From: Serripes groenlandicus
Lineage: Eukaryota > Mollusca > Bivalvia > Cardiida > Cardiidae
Assembly: GCA_031761405.1 (NCBI GenBank)
Contig: JASEVX010000005.1
Location: 30,677,127 to 30,741,126 of the forward strand
Direction of reading: 5' to 3'
DNA length: 64,000 bases
The translations under genes were made by a program, and so were the position numbers. Below are positions 29,559-41,313 of the stretch, in pieces (the stretch's first letter is position 1; each line of letters opens with the position of its first letter). A model generated the notes under the pieces. It searched no databases, had not been told where the DNA came from, and saw only the letters and a list, made by a program, of their open reading frames with translations.

Positions 29559-29904
29559 AGAGAATAGAAAACATTGCGCGAAAAAACCTGTCTGCAGCAG
29601 CTACTTCAAAATATGTCTGCATTTGGAAAAGGGTTTACTAATTTGTTCCAATATTTCATTCAGTACCTCTCACTGTAAAGGCTCATTTGCATAATGGAAG
29701 ATTGTGCAAAAGAACTGGAGGGGTTTTGGGGGAAGACGGGAAAATTGTTCATTTAAAAGAACTTGTAAATATATACCAGGCATTCCAAAAAATATATTTT
29801 CTGTAAGATCTGTAAATCAGACCAAATTTAATGATTACTGTTAAGAAATTGTTTGAGGTAAAAAGGTGAAAAAAATTCTTTTATTTATTATCTTAGAAAT
29901 GTCC
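29559..29904. other. MITE scrap, otherwise nothing
   Basis: Around 29590-29635 'ctgtctgcagcagctacttc' and tttggaaaagggttta look like MITE scrap. The rest is unassigned. Confidence 0.4.
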
Positions 29905-30134
29905 TTAACCCTTTCCCTCATATAGACGCTTTCTGACGCCTCTGCAGCAGACAGCTTTTTGAAAACATAGTGACAAAAGAAGAAATTGCTCAAAACCAGC
30001 AATTTCACCTTTTGTCACTATGTTTTCCACTTTTAGTCAAAGGTTATCCATTCAATTATAGAGATTTTCTATTTCTTGATAAAATATGATCAAAGTCGTC
30101 TGCTGCAGCTTTGTTGTATGAGGGAAAGGGTTAA
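29905..30134 (+). mobile_element. TTAA MITE, full length
   Basis: Near-consensus, 230 bp, TTAA at both ends. Confidence 0.9.
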
Positions 30135-30245
30135 AAAATAATAATATAGATACCCGGTACATGTATTATGAGCATTATGCTCTTGGATTACAAACCACAG
30201 GACATTTACACACAAGTGCAGGGCCAGATATTCATGCAGATTGAT

Positions 30246-30767
30246 CTAACCCTTTCCCACATACAACAAATATGCGGCAGAAGATTTGAAAACAAACACA
30301 AAAACAAATTGAAAATCCCATTAAATGAAAATACAATAATTATACCCCCTTCAAAGAAGAGGGGGTATATATAGGAGTCACTGTGTCGGGCTGTCTGTCT
30401 GTCGGTCGGTCGGCTGGAAGCCATATTTTGTCGGGCCTATTTCTTACAAACCACTTGGTGGAATTCAATAAAATTGTACATGAAGCTTCTATACCAAGAG
30501 GAGATGTTCATATCCTAAAGGGGTTACAATTGCATGTTATTTTACAGAGTTGTGGCCCTTTTACTTATTAAGTTATGGTGTACTAGGTCAAGGTGCTGTT
30601 TAGGGGGTATTTATCATCTTCAGTGATAGTTCTAGTTGAATCAGGTTGAAAACTTGGTGACAAAAGGAGAAATGGCTTGTTTTTGAGCAATTTCTTTTTC
30701 GTCAACATGGTTTCAAAAAGCTGTCTGCTGCAGAAACGTCAGAAAGTGTCTATATAAGAGAAAGGGC
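30246..30767 (-). mobile_element. TTAA MITE split by another repeat
   Basis: The left part (to about 30337) and right part (from about 30640) are contiguous pieces of one copy, meeting at aatacaataatt and gaatcaggttgaaaac. The outer left TTAA has become CTAA and the right tip is decayed (agagaaagggcc). Confidence 0.75.
30338..30638 (+). repeat. Hairpin-start repeat (family H5), nested
   Basis: It starts with a strong hairpin (ataccccctt...gagggggtat), then ctgtctgtctgtcggtcggt. It runs through 'gtggaattcaataaaattgt' to gtgatagttctagtt. It is inserted in a TTAA MITE and its partner copy is at 3393. Confidence 0.8.
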
Positions 30768-30961
30768 CTTCTGTTTGCTTATAAGTGAATGAAGATGTAA
30801 AGAAACCTTTTACAAACATTCAGACCAGATTGCTTGAACAACCCACAGACATATCTTTATCTACACTTGTCATAAATGTCTGCTGGGTGAAAAATGATGG
30901 GGCTCTCCAGAGGTTTCTCAGAATTCAAAAATGTTTTGCCCTTTCATTTATTTTTTGTTGT

Positions 30962-31197
30962 TTGATGCCGCTTCAACATTTTTTCAGTTATATCAAGACG
31001 TTTACTGGGTAAGTTACTAGTACTTCTGGTCCATTTATCCTGACACCAGTCAGTCAGTCGTAATGCTAACCCCGCAACCTAGAGCGCCAAGGAGGGCAGC
31101 CATAACTACAATGTTTAAATAAAGTCTTTTGTATGACCCAAATGGGGATCAAACCCACAACCTCCTACACGGAGGCGGATGCTCTTCCAATACAGCA
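30962..31197 (-). repeat. tRNA-derived SINE, inverted
   Basis: The tail complement (ttttttcagttatatcaaga, gtaagttactagtactt) and body 'gcgccaaggagggcagccat' lead to a B-box complement (ggggatcaaacccacaac). It is the same subfamily as 13913 and 34434. Confidence 0.7.
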
Positions 31198-32069
31198 ATG
31201 CAGCAGTGTTTTCAATAGCCTTTCCCACATGAAACAAAATAGCAGCATACAACTTTGAAAATATCTCTGCAGAAGTTTTGAAAATCTCTAGAAATGAAAG
31301 TAAAGTCAATGAATAAATTTGAAAATATTGTGGCAAAAAGAGAAATTGCTCATTTTCGAAAGTGGTCTGGCGCTGCAGAGGCCTCAGAAACTGTCTGTTT
31401 GTGGAAATTTGGTTAAAGATGGTAAGGTTTCTTTTCATGGAGCATGGTTCATATATTCTGTCTGTACAATAAAACATTGGCTAGGTAATATAGGGCGATT
31501 AGCTTTCAGGAAATCTTTGTTTTATTGCTTTAGTTTACAGGGATGATTGGATCAAAATAAAATCTGTAGATATATTAATGGTCTACCATGGAAGAATGTG
31601 ATTTTGATAGGATTGTGAAAAGGAGAGGGTTTATAGAAGCATTTTCTCTCAACCTTTTCCCACTTACACCAAATCTGCAACTAGACGACCTCGAAAAAAA
31701 AATCCTGGTAAAAACAAGAAATAACCTTTTGCCACGTTTTTCAACTTTATTTAATAATTATTCTTTCACTCATAGTTTCCACATTTTTGACTTTATGTCT
31801 TCATAATTGTTTACTGCAGGTTTGTTGTATGTGTGAAAGGGTGTTAGATGTTTTGTAACAGAATGTTTATTAAACATCTCCAGTATGCATTCAATTTTAT
31901 AGTGTTGTCAATGAAAATACAGTAGTTATATATACAATGTATGTACTTTGGTAGAGATCAGAAAATGGGAATTGGATCTGTAAAATACAAATGAAACAGC
32001 AACATATGCAGAATAGTTTTAATTATGGTTCTATATTTCAAACATTCCAAATTTCATATCAAGTTCCTT
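31198..32069. other. Two MITE remnants in unassigned DNA
   Basis: Remnants lie at about 31205-31402 (cctttcccacatgaaacaaa to ctgcagaggcctcagaaac) and 31650-31845 (ccttttcccacttacacc to gtgtgaaagggtgtta). No coding signal is seen elsewhere. Confidence 0.45.
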
Positions 32070-32250
32070 TTAACCTTTTCCCACATACAAATAATCTGCA
32101 ATAGAATATATGAAAAACCTCTGTAAAAGAAAAACAAATGACTGAAAATAATTGGTAAAATTCTGGCAAAAGGAGAAATTGTGAGCAAATGTTTTCAGTA
32201 GTGGTTTGTTGCTGATGTGTCAAAATAAGCCTGCATTTGGGAAAGAGTAC
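32070..32250 (-). mobile_element. TTAA MITE, diverged
   Basis: It starts TTAACCTTTTCCCACAT. The right tip reads tttgggaaagag without TTAA. Confidence 0.55.
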
Positions 32251-32379
32251 AAAATTCTCATTAAGCATTCATGACAAATGGAATGGAATGCAAATTTGCT
32301 GGTAATGATAATGACTTTGACTTATTCAAGGGAACATGTAATTGCCCATTTGGGAATAAGTTAATCAGAAGGGGCTATA

Positions 32380-32690
32380 ATGACAAATTCTAAATTCTTC
32401 TCCTCTGAATCTACTTGTCTGATTTCAAGATTGTCCACAAATTTTACAATATTTTTCGGCAAGAGATTTCAATTCAATGAGTTATCTCCTTACTATTTGT
32501 TACTTTTTGAATTCCATCCCTTATCACCAAAGTCTGTTACTGATATGTTTACTCAATCCTTGCTGTTTCCAATTGCAGTAGATCAAATTGTTCCTGGCAT
32601 TGGCAGTTACACATTTGCTACTACATTATCACTTCCAGTGATTGAATTGGGGCCATCTTGGTCCTCTTGTCGTATTAAGAGGTGGTCTGC
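32380..32690 (+). repeat. Tandem-core repeat fragment (family H7)
   Basis: It has 'cttctcctctgaatctactt' at the left. It closes with ggggccatcttggtcctctt and gtcgtatt, matching the array at 63238. The open frame through it is a by-product. Confidence 0.5.
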
Positions 32691-33694
32691 TTTGAAAATA
32701 ATTTCACAGATAATGTTTCTTATATGACTGCCTTCCAGGTTGTTTCAAGCCTCATTGATAATGATTTGTCAAAATATCATTGAAAGTTAATTTTGCTAAA
32801 TTTGCTTTAAATTCCCATTATACTCTTAGAAACAGTAGTCTAGTAAGGTTAGCAATACGTGTACAGGACTATTTGACTTCTTTAATTTATTTCGAATCTG
32901 TTTATTTTAATCACAGGATCTATACTTCAAGATAGATACATCCTGGTTAAGAATGTCACCAAAAGGTTTTGAATAAGTGATGCTTTTTTGGAAGATAAGT
33001 TTTAGTCTGTTGCATCAGTGTCAGAGGGGGGAAAAGAGCTGAGAATTGAAATGAAAAATTGGTTAACCTAACTTACACAAGAAAATCTCTTAAATCTGGC
33101 ATGAAGGCACTGTCAGGAAGCAGCAGACATATTGATTTTGGAGGAACCAGTCTAGAGGAATGGTTCCCTGCATAATTAGTTGTCAGTCTCTTTATTATGT
33201 ACACAGTCTACTGTGCCTATTATTTGGAAATGTTTGGTGTTTGTTGCTGTTGATGGATTTATAGAAAGAACTAACTGAGAATAGGATTTCTTTCCTCTGC
33301 TGCCTTTCTTTGTATGGATTAAACAAAATTTTTATGTGGAAACTTAAATAGGAAAGTAAGCATTCCCAGTCTTATCTTGTTAATATTTTAAAATATTTTA
33401 CTTGATATGCACGCTGTCATACTTCTGAATATATTGTGTTTTCTATTATCAATCATGTGACATTTTCTGTTCCAATCTTAAGACAGGATAGAAATAATAT
33501 GGTGAGAAAAAAGATCAATTAACCGTACTTAATTATTTCTTTCCCCACTTTTCGAAGACAGTTACATGTATATGTACATATAATAATGTCTTTGTGTAAA
33601 TTTGACTTAATTTGCAGCAAAGGACTTTCCAAGACATTGAGGAAAATTTAGAATTTGCTCAGATTTTTTTATTTGGGGGATAATGGGTAAGATC
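32691..33694. other. No recognised feature
   Basis: About 1 kb, AT-rich, with no repeat matched within the window and no exon-like open segment with splice sites that I could support. Confidence 0.5.
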
Positions 33695-33816
33695 TTAACC
33701 CTTTCCCATCTATAGACAGTCATTTTGACGCATCTGCAGCAGACGACTTTTGAAAACATTGTGACAAAAGGAGAAAGTCATCTGCTGTTAATTTGGTGAT
33801 TGTTGGATAGGGTTAA
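33695..33816. mobile_element. TTAA MITE, 122-bp deletion form
   Basis: TTAA at both ends. The centre between 'gtgacaaaaggagaaa' and gtcatctgctg is missing, so both arms survive without the inner hairpin. Confidence 0.75.
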
Positions 33817-33890
33817 CTTTTTACATGATGTGATATTTTTACAGTGGGCTGAATTGAAAAAAATCTGATTTAATTATTATAAGAATCTCA

Positions 33891-34301
33891 TGTAACCCAT
33901 TGCAACATACAACAAATCTGCAGTAGGCACTTTTGAAAACATCTTATTTAGCAAAAATGATCAAATATGTAGGAATTGTATAATTATTAAATAGTGATGA
34001 AAAAATAGGGTCAAAACGAGAAATTTATCATTATGAAAAATGTCTCCTCTTGTCACATTATTTACCTAACCACTTCTCACATACAGAAGCTTAATTTCTG
34101 AAGCCTCTGAGCAGACAACTATTTGAAAACATTGTGATAAAAGAGGGAATTGTTTAAATTGAGCAATTTTTCCTTTTGCCACTATGTTTTCATTTTTTTT
34201 TCCAGTAATTATACCTTCATTTTATAGAGACTTTCCATGTTTTTGCATTAATGTTTTCAAAGTTGTCTGCTGCAGATTTGTTGTATGTGGGAAAGGGTTA
34301 A
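33891..34301. mobile_element. Two adjacent diverged TTAA MITEs
   Basis: A decayed copy (acccattgcaacatacaaca) is followed by a better one. The second runs from cctaaccacttctcacatac to gtgggaaagggttaa at 34301. Confidence 0.6.
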
Positions 34302-34433
34302 ATTGTCTGACGTCTATGTGTCAAAATGCATCTGCAAATGGGAATGGTTTAAAAAAAAAAAGAAGATAAATAAGTGTCAATAAAAAAGTGTTTGCATAAT
34401 ATTAAAAAGATATACACTGAATTCTAAAGCGAG

Positions 34434-34655
34434 CAAGACAGTCTCAGGTGCGGGAGGTAGTAGGTCAATTCCCAAAAGGGTCATACCAAAGACCAAAGTA
34501 ATTAAATGGTAGTTATGGCTGCCCTCCTTGGGTTGAGGGGTTAGCATTACTACTGACTAGTTGGTGTCAAGTTAAGTAGACCAGTAGTACTGGTAACTTA
34601 CCCAGGAAACGCTGGGATATAACTGAAAAATTGTTGAAAACCATCAATCAATCCT
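34434..34655 (+). repeat. tRNA-derived SINE
   Basis: The B box is weak (ggtcaattcccaaa). The body 'ttatggctgccctccttggg' and tail 'gtagtactggtaacttaccc' plus aaccatcaatcaatcc are clear. Confidence 0.7.
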
Positions 34656-34789
34656 AAGCCATCACAAACTTCAAGATAATGAAATATCATGGACTGTTTT
34701 GAAAACTAAAAAAATGAACATGTACATAGACCAAAGACGAATTTTGATGCTAAGCATCAAAGACGCCGCGTATGATTTTGAAGCATGAC

Positions 34790-35019
34790 TTAACCCTTTC
34801 CGTCATACGACAATTCTGCAGCAGACGACTTTGAACGTATTTTGTCAAAACATAGAAAATCTCCATAATTGAATGGATAACCAATGACAAAAAGTGGAAA
34901 ACATTGTGGCAAAAGGAGAAATTGCACGTTTTGTGCAATTTCTTCTTTTGTCACTATGTTTTCAAAAAGCTGTCTGCTGAAGAGGCGTCAGAAAGCGTTT
35001 ATATGAGGGAAAGGGTTAA
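34790..35019 (-). mobile_element. TTAA MITE, full length
   Basis: TTAA at both ends. The left tip carries a C-to-G change (ccctttccgtcat). The inner hairpin is ttgcacgttttgtgcaa. Confidence 0.9.
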
Positions 35020-36482
35020 GGGAAGCAGATACAGTTCAGTACATTTAAATAACCTGTGCAAACGGACAGGATGTAAATATTTTGAACAATAAGACTAAAT
35101 GTCCCTTTATTTTATACAAGAAGGAAAAGATGTGCCTATATTGCTCACCTGGCTACCATAGTCTATAATTATTCACTCTATAATAAAAGGTTATCAAGAG
35201 CAGAAAGGGTCAATATTGACGTAGGGATTAGACGTTTTATATGCTACGATCTATGTGATATTCAGCATTCGAAGTTTAGACGTGAAAGGACAAGTTTAGT
35301 CCTCGAGCCATTTGGTTTACCTTTTGCTTAATATTGAAGGCAACTATATTGTGTCATACAAGCTGAAGTTTCTTAATTTTACCAAAAAACGTTTTTTAAA
35401 ACTGCTCTAACTAGATCAATTAGATAAACAAACAACATGGGTGCTAAAATATTAACAGATATTGCCTCTAGTTATAAGTTAAGTATGATGCAAGCTTTGG
35501 AAGGAGAGAGGGAAGTCTATTTTCCATCAAGTTTAGCATTTAGGATAACAAAAACAGGAGTATATATATAAACAAAAAATATGAAGTAATTTTGACAAGA
35601 TTAAAGGTATTTATCATCAAAATTGAGCATTTATGAAATTAAAAGCAGAATTTCACATGTATTTTCAACATATAGCAAAAATACAATGGTCTGAATGAAA
35701 AACTGTAACAGTAGGAACGTTTTGATTTAAGAAATACAACAGAAATGAATAGGGAAAATCATCGCCCAAAACGTTTATGTGAGCTTTGATCAATCGAGTC
35801 ATCAATCAAGTAAACCAAACAATTAAAAAGGCGTAGCTTAGAAAGTTGGGGAAAAGTGAACTCCATAAACCAACCTATAAAAAAAGCGTAGCCTAGAAAG
35901 TTGGGGAACAGTTATTAAATACAAATTAAATGTGTCTGAAGTGTTGTAATAACAGTAGAAGACATACATATTTCGTATCGTGTTATTTCTTAAATCAGCT
36001 AAAACAATTTATTCATTCATAAAGGTGGGTTTTTTCTAACATATAACAAAGTTTTTCTTAACAATAATTATCTTGATTGCTCCCTTTTTGATTACGTCTC
36101 CCCATGGTACAAAATTAAAACCTAACCCATACTGACCCCGCGTGGAAGTCAATAAGTCTGCATTTTAATCATATCTGAAATATGCGGTACTTCCAAGTCA
36201 AATATAAATATTCGTTTGCTCTATTACCTCCCTTTATATATATTTCAGCATGAATAGCAGAAAAGTCAAAGTAATAGATCAAATGATGATATATTGGACT
36301 ATATCATATCATTTTCTTAAAACTGCACGTTTGTTGAGATCTGTTATGCACAATTTATGCATTTTGGACATATGGATACTTAAAAGAAAATACTACTTTT
36401 TCCACATAATCTGTAAAAGTGGTCGGTTTGATATTGTCAGTATCAGAAAATGGTTTATTTCATAATTTACTCCAGGGACGAA
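35020..36482. other. No recognised gene or repeat
   Basis: About 1.46 kb. The only structure noted is a short direct repeat, 'tagaaagttggggaa' with a preceding gcgtag, at about 35836 and 35890. Confidence 0.45.
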
Positions 36483-36677
36483 CCTGCAGAAAATAACTTT
36501 TGAAAGCATTGTGACAAAAGGAGGACTTGCAAATATTAATAATTTCTCCTTTTGTCCAAGAATCTAGAACTAAACTATACATAAATACTCTACATTTCTG
36601 TTTTGTCACAATGTTTTTAACTTTTTTGAAATTCACTGATTATACTCTCGTTGACAGAGCATTTCCATACTTTGTCC
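36483..36677. mobile_element. TTAA MITE remnant without tips
   Basis: It has 'gcattgtgacaaaaggagga' and 'taataatttctccttttgtc' around a decayed hairpin. Confidence 0.4.
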
Positions 36678-36898
36678 TTAATTCTTTCCCTCATACGATG
36701 ATTCTGCAGCAGACGACTTTGAACATATTTTGTCAAAATATGGAAAATCTCTATAATTGAATGGATAACCTATGATTAAAAGTGGAAAACATTGTGGCAA
36801 TAGGAGAAATTGCTCGTTTTCAGCAAATTCTTCTTTTGTCACTGTTTTCAAAAAACTGTCTGCTGCAGAGAAAGTGTATATATGAGGGAAAGGGTTAA
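36678..36898 (-). mobile_element. TTAA MITE, near complete
   Basis: TTAA at both ends. The left tip is attctttccctcat. A few bases are deleted near ctgcagagaaagtgta. Confidence 0.85.
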
Positions 36899-36982
36899 TA
36901 GATTATAATAGTCTGTTGCTGATATTAATTCCAGATGTTTATAAAGCCATTTCAACATGTGTTATATTGTGTCTGGACTAAT

Positions 36983-37206
36983 TTAACCCTTTCCCTCAAA
37001 TAGATGATTTCTGACACCTCTGCAGCAGACGGCTTTTTGAAAACATAGTGACAAAAGAAGAAATTGCTCAAAACAAGCAATTTCTCCTTTTGCCACAATG
37101 TTTTCCACATTTAGTCATATGTTATCCATTCAGTTATAGAGATTTTCTATTTTTTGACAAAATATTTTCAAAGTCGTCTGTTGCAGAATTGTTGTTTGAG
37201 GGAAAC
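36983..37206 (+). mobile_element. TTAA MITE, right TTAA lost
   Basis: The copy is intact up to gttgtttgagggaaa. A second, inverted and diverged copy follows at once. Confidence 0.8.
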
Positions 37207-37408
37207 TGCATCAGATGACTTTGAAATCATCTAGGCAAAAATATGGAAAATCTCTATAAATGAAAGTTTAATTATTGAAAAAAGTTGAAATCACATAGTG
37301 GCCAATAGAGAAATTGTTCATAATGAGCAACTTCTCCTTTCGCCTTATTGGTTTCTAAAGTCATCTGCCTCAGAGGTATTAGAAAAAGCCTACATGTGGA
37401 AAAGCGTC
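37207..37408 (-). mobile_element. TTAA MITE, diverged, tips lost
   Basis: It runs from 'gcatcagatgactttgaaat' to gtggaaaagcgtcaa. Confidence 0.5.
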
Positions 37409-37603
37409 AATAAGCATGTTTTTCCATGATAAATAGGTCAGTGTGTCATATCTGATTAAACAAGGTGTTATCAGGTCTAAATTGGCATATTGTATGAATC
37501 TGGTACATGAATTTTCACATGTTTTTCGGGTACTTATCACCACATGATCATTTCATTCAAAAAGGGGGGGGCCCTTACATGCCCATGTGAACAGCTGTAG
37601 TCC

Positions 37604-37738
37604 AGACCTCTAGATAAGATGAGTATTTCACATACCCAAAACCTTATATGACCCTCAAACCCTATGTTGTGGGTACTCAAAAAAACGTCTCAATGAGACG
37701 TTTCTTTTGTGTAAATCACAACTTAGGGTTTAGTTAAG
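37604..37738 (+). repeat. Foldback repeat P, cut by a MITE
   Basis: It begins agacctctagataagatg and has the centre acgtctcaatgagacgt. It ends at tttagttaag where TTAACC of a MITE begins. Its complete relative is at 43972-44166. Confidence 0.65.
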
Positions 37739-37927
37739 TTAACCGTTTCCCTCATGCGGCAATTCTGCAACAGACGACTTTGAACGTATTTTGTCAAAAA
37801 AATAGAAAATCTCCATAATTGAATGGATAACCTATGACAAAAAGTGGAAAACATTGTGGCAAAAGGAGAAATTGCACGTTTTGTGCAATTTCTTCTTTTG
37901 TCACTATGTTTTCAAAAAGCCGTCTGC
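37739..37927 (-). mobile_element. TTAA MITE, A-arm tip lost
   Basis: It starts TTAACCGTTTCCCTCAT and breaks off at aaaaagccgtctgc. Confidence 0.8.
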
Positions 37928-37949
37928 AAAACTAAATTGTGTGGTCAGG

Positions 37950-38232
37950 ACAGTGTTCCAATACCCTATTTTTCAAAAACGCGGGGTAAAAATTTCACCG
38001 GTACGTGTGAGATTTCAAATTTCCAAAGCCCTGGTTTTGGGTATGGAAAACACAAATTATTGAATGAGAGGGACTGCCCCTGCCTCAGTGAGAGATAGAG
38101 CCCCAGCCTCACAAACCAGAGGTCCTGGGTTCCATTTTGGGGAGAGCCGCAGCTCAGGTTCAACATTTCGGACCTGCCCTCACACTTGACACCAGTTGAC
38201 TGGATGACGTTCCAGGAAGCAGACATCTTGTG
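37950..38232 (+). repeat. Possible SINE-like sequence
   Basis: It has a B-box-like ggtcctgggttccattttgg and a following body 'ggacctgccctcacacttga'. The tail of the other SINEs is absent. Confidence 0.35.
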
Positions 38233-38233
38233 A

Positions 38234-38424
38234 TTAACCCTTTCCCACATGCAACAAATTTGCAGCAGACAGCTTTGAAAACATACCCAAATTTCTTTGG
38301 AAACTCCCTAAATTAAATAGAGTTGAAAACATTGTGACAAAAGTAGAAATTGCTTGTTTGCTTGTTTTCAAAAGGTCGTCTGCTGCAGAGGCGTCGGAAA
38401 ACGTCTATATGAGGGAAAGGATAA
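38234..38424 (-). mobile_element. TTAA MITE, internally deleted
   Basis: It starts TTAACCCTTTCCCACATGC. The right tip reads gagggaaaggataa. The hairpin centre is partly lost. Confidence 0.7.
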
Positions 38425-38449
38425 AATGAGTTTGGGTTATTAGACTTTG

Positions 38450-38625
38450 CTTCACAATAGATGAGTAATGGCTCAGGACTCCTTTGCCTTCAGGGTTGCG
38501 GAGTTAACATTACAACTGACTAGCTGGTGTCAGGATGAATGGATCAGTAGTACTGATAATTTACCAAGGAAATGCTGTAATATATCTAAAATAAATTTGA
38601 ATGCGGCAGAAAACATCCAATCTCA
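38450..38625 (+). repeat. SINE, 5'-truncated
   Basis: It has 'ttcagggttgcggagttaac', 'gtagtactgataatttacca' and gctgtaatatatct, as in 13913. Confidence 0.6.
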
Positions 38626-39612
38626 ATAGACGAGTTTAAACTAAAATAGTAAATATATGGAGAATCAAATTATCTGCTTCTGTGTCAAGCTTTCATTCAC
38701 AAGATAAATCTTATACATCATGCAATAAATATTTCCAGAAATTTCACTGTGAATTCCAGTGGGAGGTATCCATCAAATCTGTTGTGGTATTTCTATCAGT
38801 CAATCATAACCCTTCTGTCTCTGTTACATGTGACTTGGAGGAGGAAAACCTTTCAAACTCTATAGATCAACCGGAGGCCTACACAATATACTTATGTCTA
38901 ATCTTAGGCTAAATAATTTGTTTGTAGTCTTTAATAATCTGTCTTAATCAACATTATCCAATTAAATTATATAGAATTTGACCCTGTCTCACATACAACA
39001 AATCTGCAATAGATTACTTTGAAAAATCTTGGCAAATTTATCAAAAATCTCTGTAAATGAAAGGATAAGTTTTAAATAGAGCTGAAATCATGTTTTTAAA
39101 ATGTGCATTGACATAATGGGAAAGGGTAGATTGTTTACTTTGATGAATGATTGACATAGAATTATATTCACCAACGGAGAACAAAATTGATATAGCCTAT
39201 AGTGAAAAAAGCTGTTGGTGTTCATTGATGGATATATATATATCTTGATCTTGCTTTTATGATTTTGCTTACTAACAACAAACAGTGATTGGTTAAAAAC
39301 TTAATTAAACAGGTTAAAATTTCACTCATTTTCTCTCTTTCCCACTGTGTTTCCAAAGGTATTTTGCTACAGGAGTATCAAAATATGAGGGTTTAAATGA
39401 TAAATGCTCAAGGGAAATGTATTATATTTAATTTTTAAAAATGCCACATTAAGAAAAGAGACACAGGGTAAGGATTTCATATATCCTGTAGAGGAAATTT
39501 CCAACTTTAATTTACAAGATTAATCTTATTTTATCACTCTATAAATCTTGTCAAAACTTTCACAGAATACCAGTGGGAAATGCTGTGTAACCCTTTGTTG
39601 AAAATATAAGGT
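38626..39612. other. Mostly unassigned, one MITE remnant
   Basis: Bases about 38982-39128 are a decayed MITE (ccctgtctcacatacaacaa to aatgggaaagggta). The segments near 38690 and 39500 share 'ttcac.gaattccagtgggar', suggesting another low-copy repeat. No exon was supported. Confidence 0.4.
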
Positions 39613-39846
39613 TTAACCCTTTCCCTCATACGACAATTCTGCAGCAGACGACTTTGAACGTATTTTGTTAAAAAATAGAAAATCTCCATAATTGAATGGA
39701 TAAGCTATGACAAAAAGTGGAAAACATTGTGGCAAAAGGAGAAATTGCACATTTTTTGTGCAATTTCTTCTTTTGTCACTATGCGTTTTCAAAAAGCCGT
39801 CTTCTGCAGAGGCGTCCGAAAGCGTTTATAAGAGGGAAAGGGTTAA
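39613..39846 (-). mobile_element. TTAA MITE, full length
   Basis: TTAA at both ends, with small insertions in the hairpin (gcacattttttgtgc). The right TTAA is shared with the next copy. Confidence 0.88.
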
Positions 39847-40028
39847 ACCTTTCCCACCTGCAGACGCAAAAGCAGCAGCCGACTTTTGAAAACATTGTGG
39901 CCAGAGGTGAAATTGCTTATGATTAGCAATTTCTCTATTGGCCAAACTGTTTTCAACTTTATTTAACGTTGGCAAATGTTGTCTGCTGCAGATACGTCAA
40001 AATGCGCCTGCAGATGGGAAACGGTAAA
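39843..40028 (+). mobile_element. TTAA MITE, C-type, diverged
   Basis: It starts ttaaacctttcccacctgca and ends gatgggaaacggtaaa. The centre gcttatgattagcaa is kept. Confidence 0.65.
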
Positions 40029-40164
40029 GGAAAACAATCAGGAAAAAGGGGAAATTGCTCATAATGTTTTCTCCTTTACCTCTGTTTTTCTTTCATTTGT
40101 CGAAAAATTTCCAATATTCCAATCAGATGTCATGAAAGTTTGAAGACTTTTAGAAAATACGGGA

Positions 40165-40384
40165 TTAATCTTTTCCCACATACAACATTTCTGCATCACA
40201 CAACTTTGACACCGTCTATGTAAAAACATTGATAATTTCTCTAAACAACTGTATGATAACTATTAAATAAATTTTAATAATTATAATACAGTTGTTTCCA
40301 AAGGAGAAATTGATGATTATACTCTTTTTGCCATAATGTTTTCAAAAGAATTCGACTGCAGATGCATGTCTGCATGTGGTAATC
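40165..40384 (-). mobile_element. TTAA MITE, strongly diverged
   Basis: ttaatcttttcccacatacaac opens it. The right end is only gcatgtggtaa. Confidence 0.5.
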
Positions 40385-40499
40385 AATGTTTTGGCTTATG
40401 CATGAATAATTTACGTTTATTGTAGGTAAAATTTGAACAGTAGTGAGCTAATACCTTTTTTTCACATTACTCAGCACTAATGATGGCTTGCTTGCTTGT

Positions 40500-40669
40500 T
40501 TGGGGTTTTAGGCAACATTCAACAAATCTTTAGTTATGTCATGGCATTTCCTGGGTAATTAAGCTACCAATACTTCTGGTTTATTTATCCTGACACCAGT
40601 CAGTCAGTCATAATGCTAAACCCCACACTCTGGAGCTGTTTGTTACAATAATAAAGTTGTTCATATGAA
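40500..40669 (-). repeat. SINE, inverted, plus duplicated flank
   Basis: The tail complement (ttagttatgtcatggcattt, gtaattaagctaccaatac) is followed by 'cctgacaccagtcagtcagt'. The last roughly 90 bases are duplicated at 41045-41147. Confidence 0.6.
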
Positions 40670-40897
40670 TTAACCCTTTCCCTCATGCGACAATTGTGCA
40701 GCAGACGACTTCGAACAAACTTTGTAAAAAAATAGAAAATCTCTATAATTGAATGGATAACCTATGATTAAACGTGGAAATAATTGTGGCAAAAGGAGAA
40801 ATTGCTCGTTTTGAGCAATTTCTTCTTTGGTCACTGTTTTCAAAAAGCCGTCTGCTGAAGAGGCGTCAGAAAGCGTCTATATGAGGGAAAGGGTTAA
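40670..40897 (-). mobile_element. TTAA MITE, full length
   Basis: TTAA at both ends. The duplicated left flank at 41147 carries the single unoccupied TTAA. Confidence 0.9.
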
Positions 40898-41044
40898 TGG
40901 CTGGACCGATTCTGATGAAACTTTACACAGTTGCAGTACACAACCTGAGGATGTGCATGAAGAAGGATCAGCCCGGTCGGAAATATTTCAAGGGAGATAA
41001 TGTGGGACAGGGGTATCCTTTTGTAAGTTCACTTACAGTTCTAG

Positions 41045-41147
41045 TTTATCCTGACAAATGAGTCAGTCATAATGCTAAACCCCACACTCTGGAGCGGTTT
41101 GATAAAATAAATTTGTTACAATAATAAAGTTGTTCATATGAATTAAG
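41045..41147. repeat. Direct duplicate of 40581-40673
   Basis: Shares 'gtcagtcataatgctaaacc', ccacactctggagc and 'acaataataaagttgttcat' followed by atgaattaa. It contains a 12-base extra stretch (gataaaataaat). Confidence 0.75.
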
Positions 41148-41191
41148 GATATCCAATATTATATTATCAATGAAATAATTTCTATTTTCAG

Positions 41192-41313
41192 AAGAATGAA
41201 GTCAACTACTTTTCTTGTGCTTTTGCTAGCCTGTGTGATGGTTTCAATGGCGAAAAAGCCTAGAGCACAATGCCAGAAGAAACTCGAAAAAATAACCAAA
41301 AAGCTGAACAACA
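41192..41313 (+). CDS. PTN/MK-like gene, first coding exon
   Basis: Preceded by the acceptor tctattttcag. Four untranslated bases precede the ATG at 41196. It encodes the signal peptide and KKPRAQCQKKLEKITKKLNN, a short basic stretch with one Cys. The donor is gtatgt, phase 1. Confidence 0.82.

Noticed and set aside
32380..32727. 115-codon open frame
   Set aside because: It overlaps an H7 tandem-core fragment including its ctcttg terminus and has no recognisable domain.
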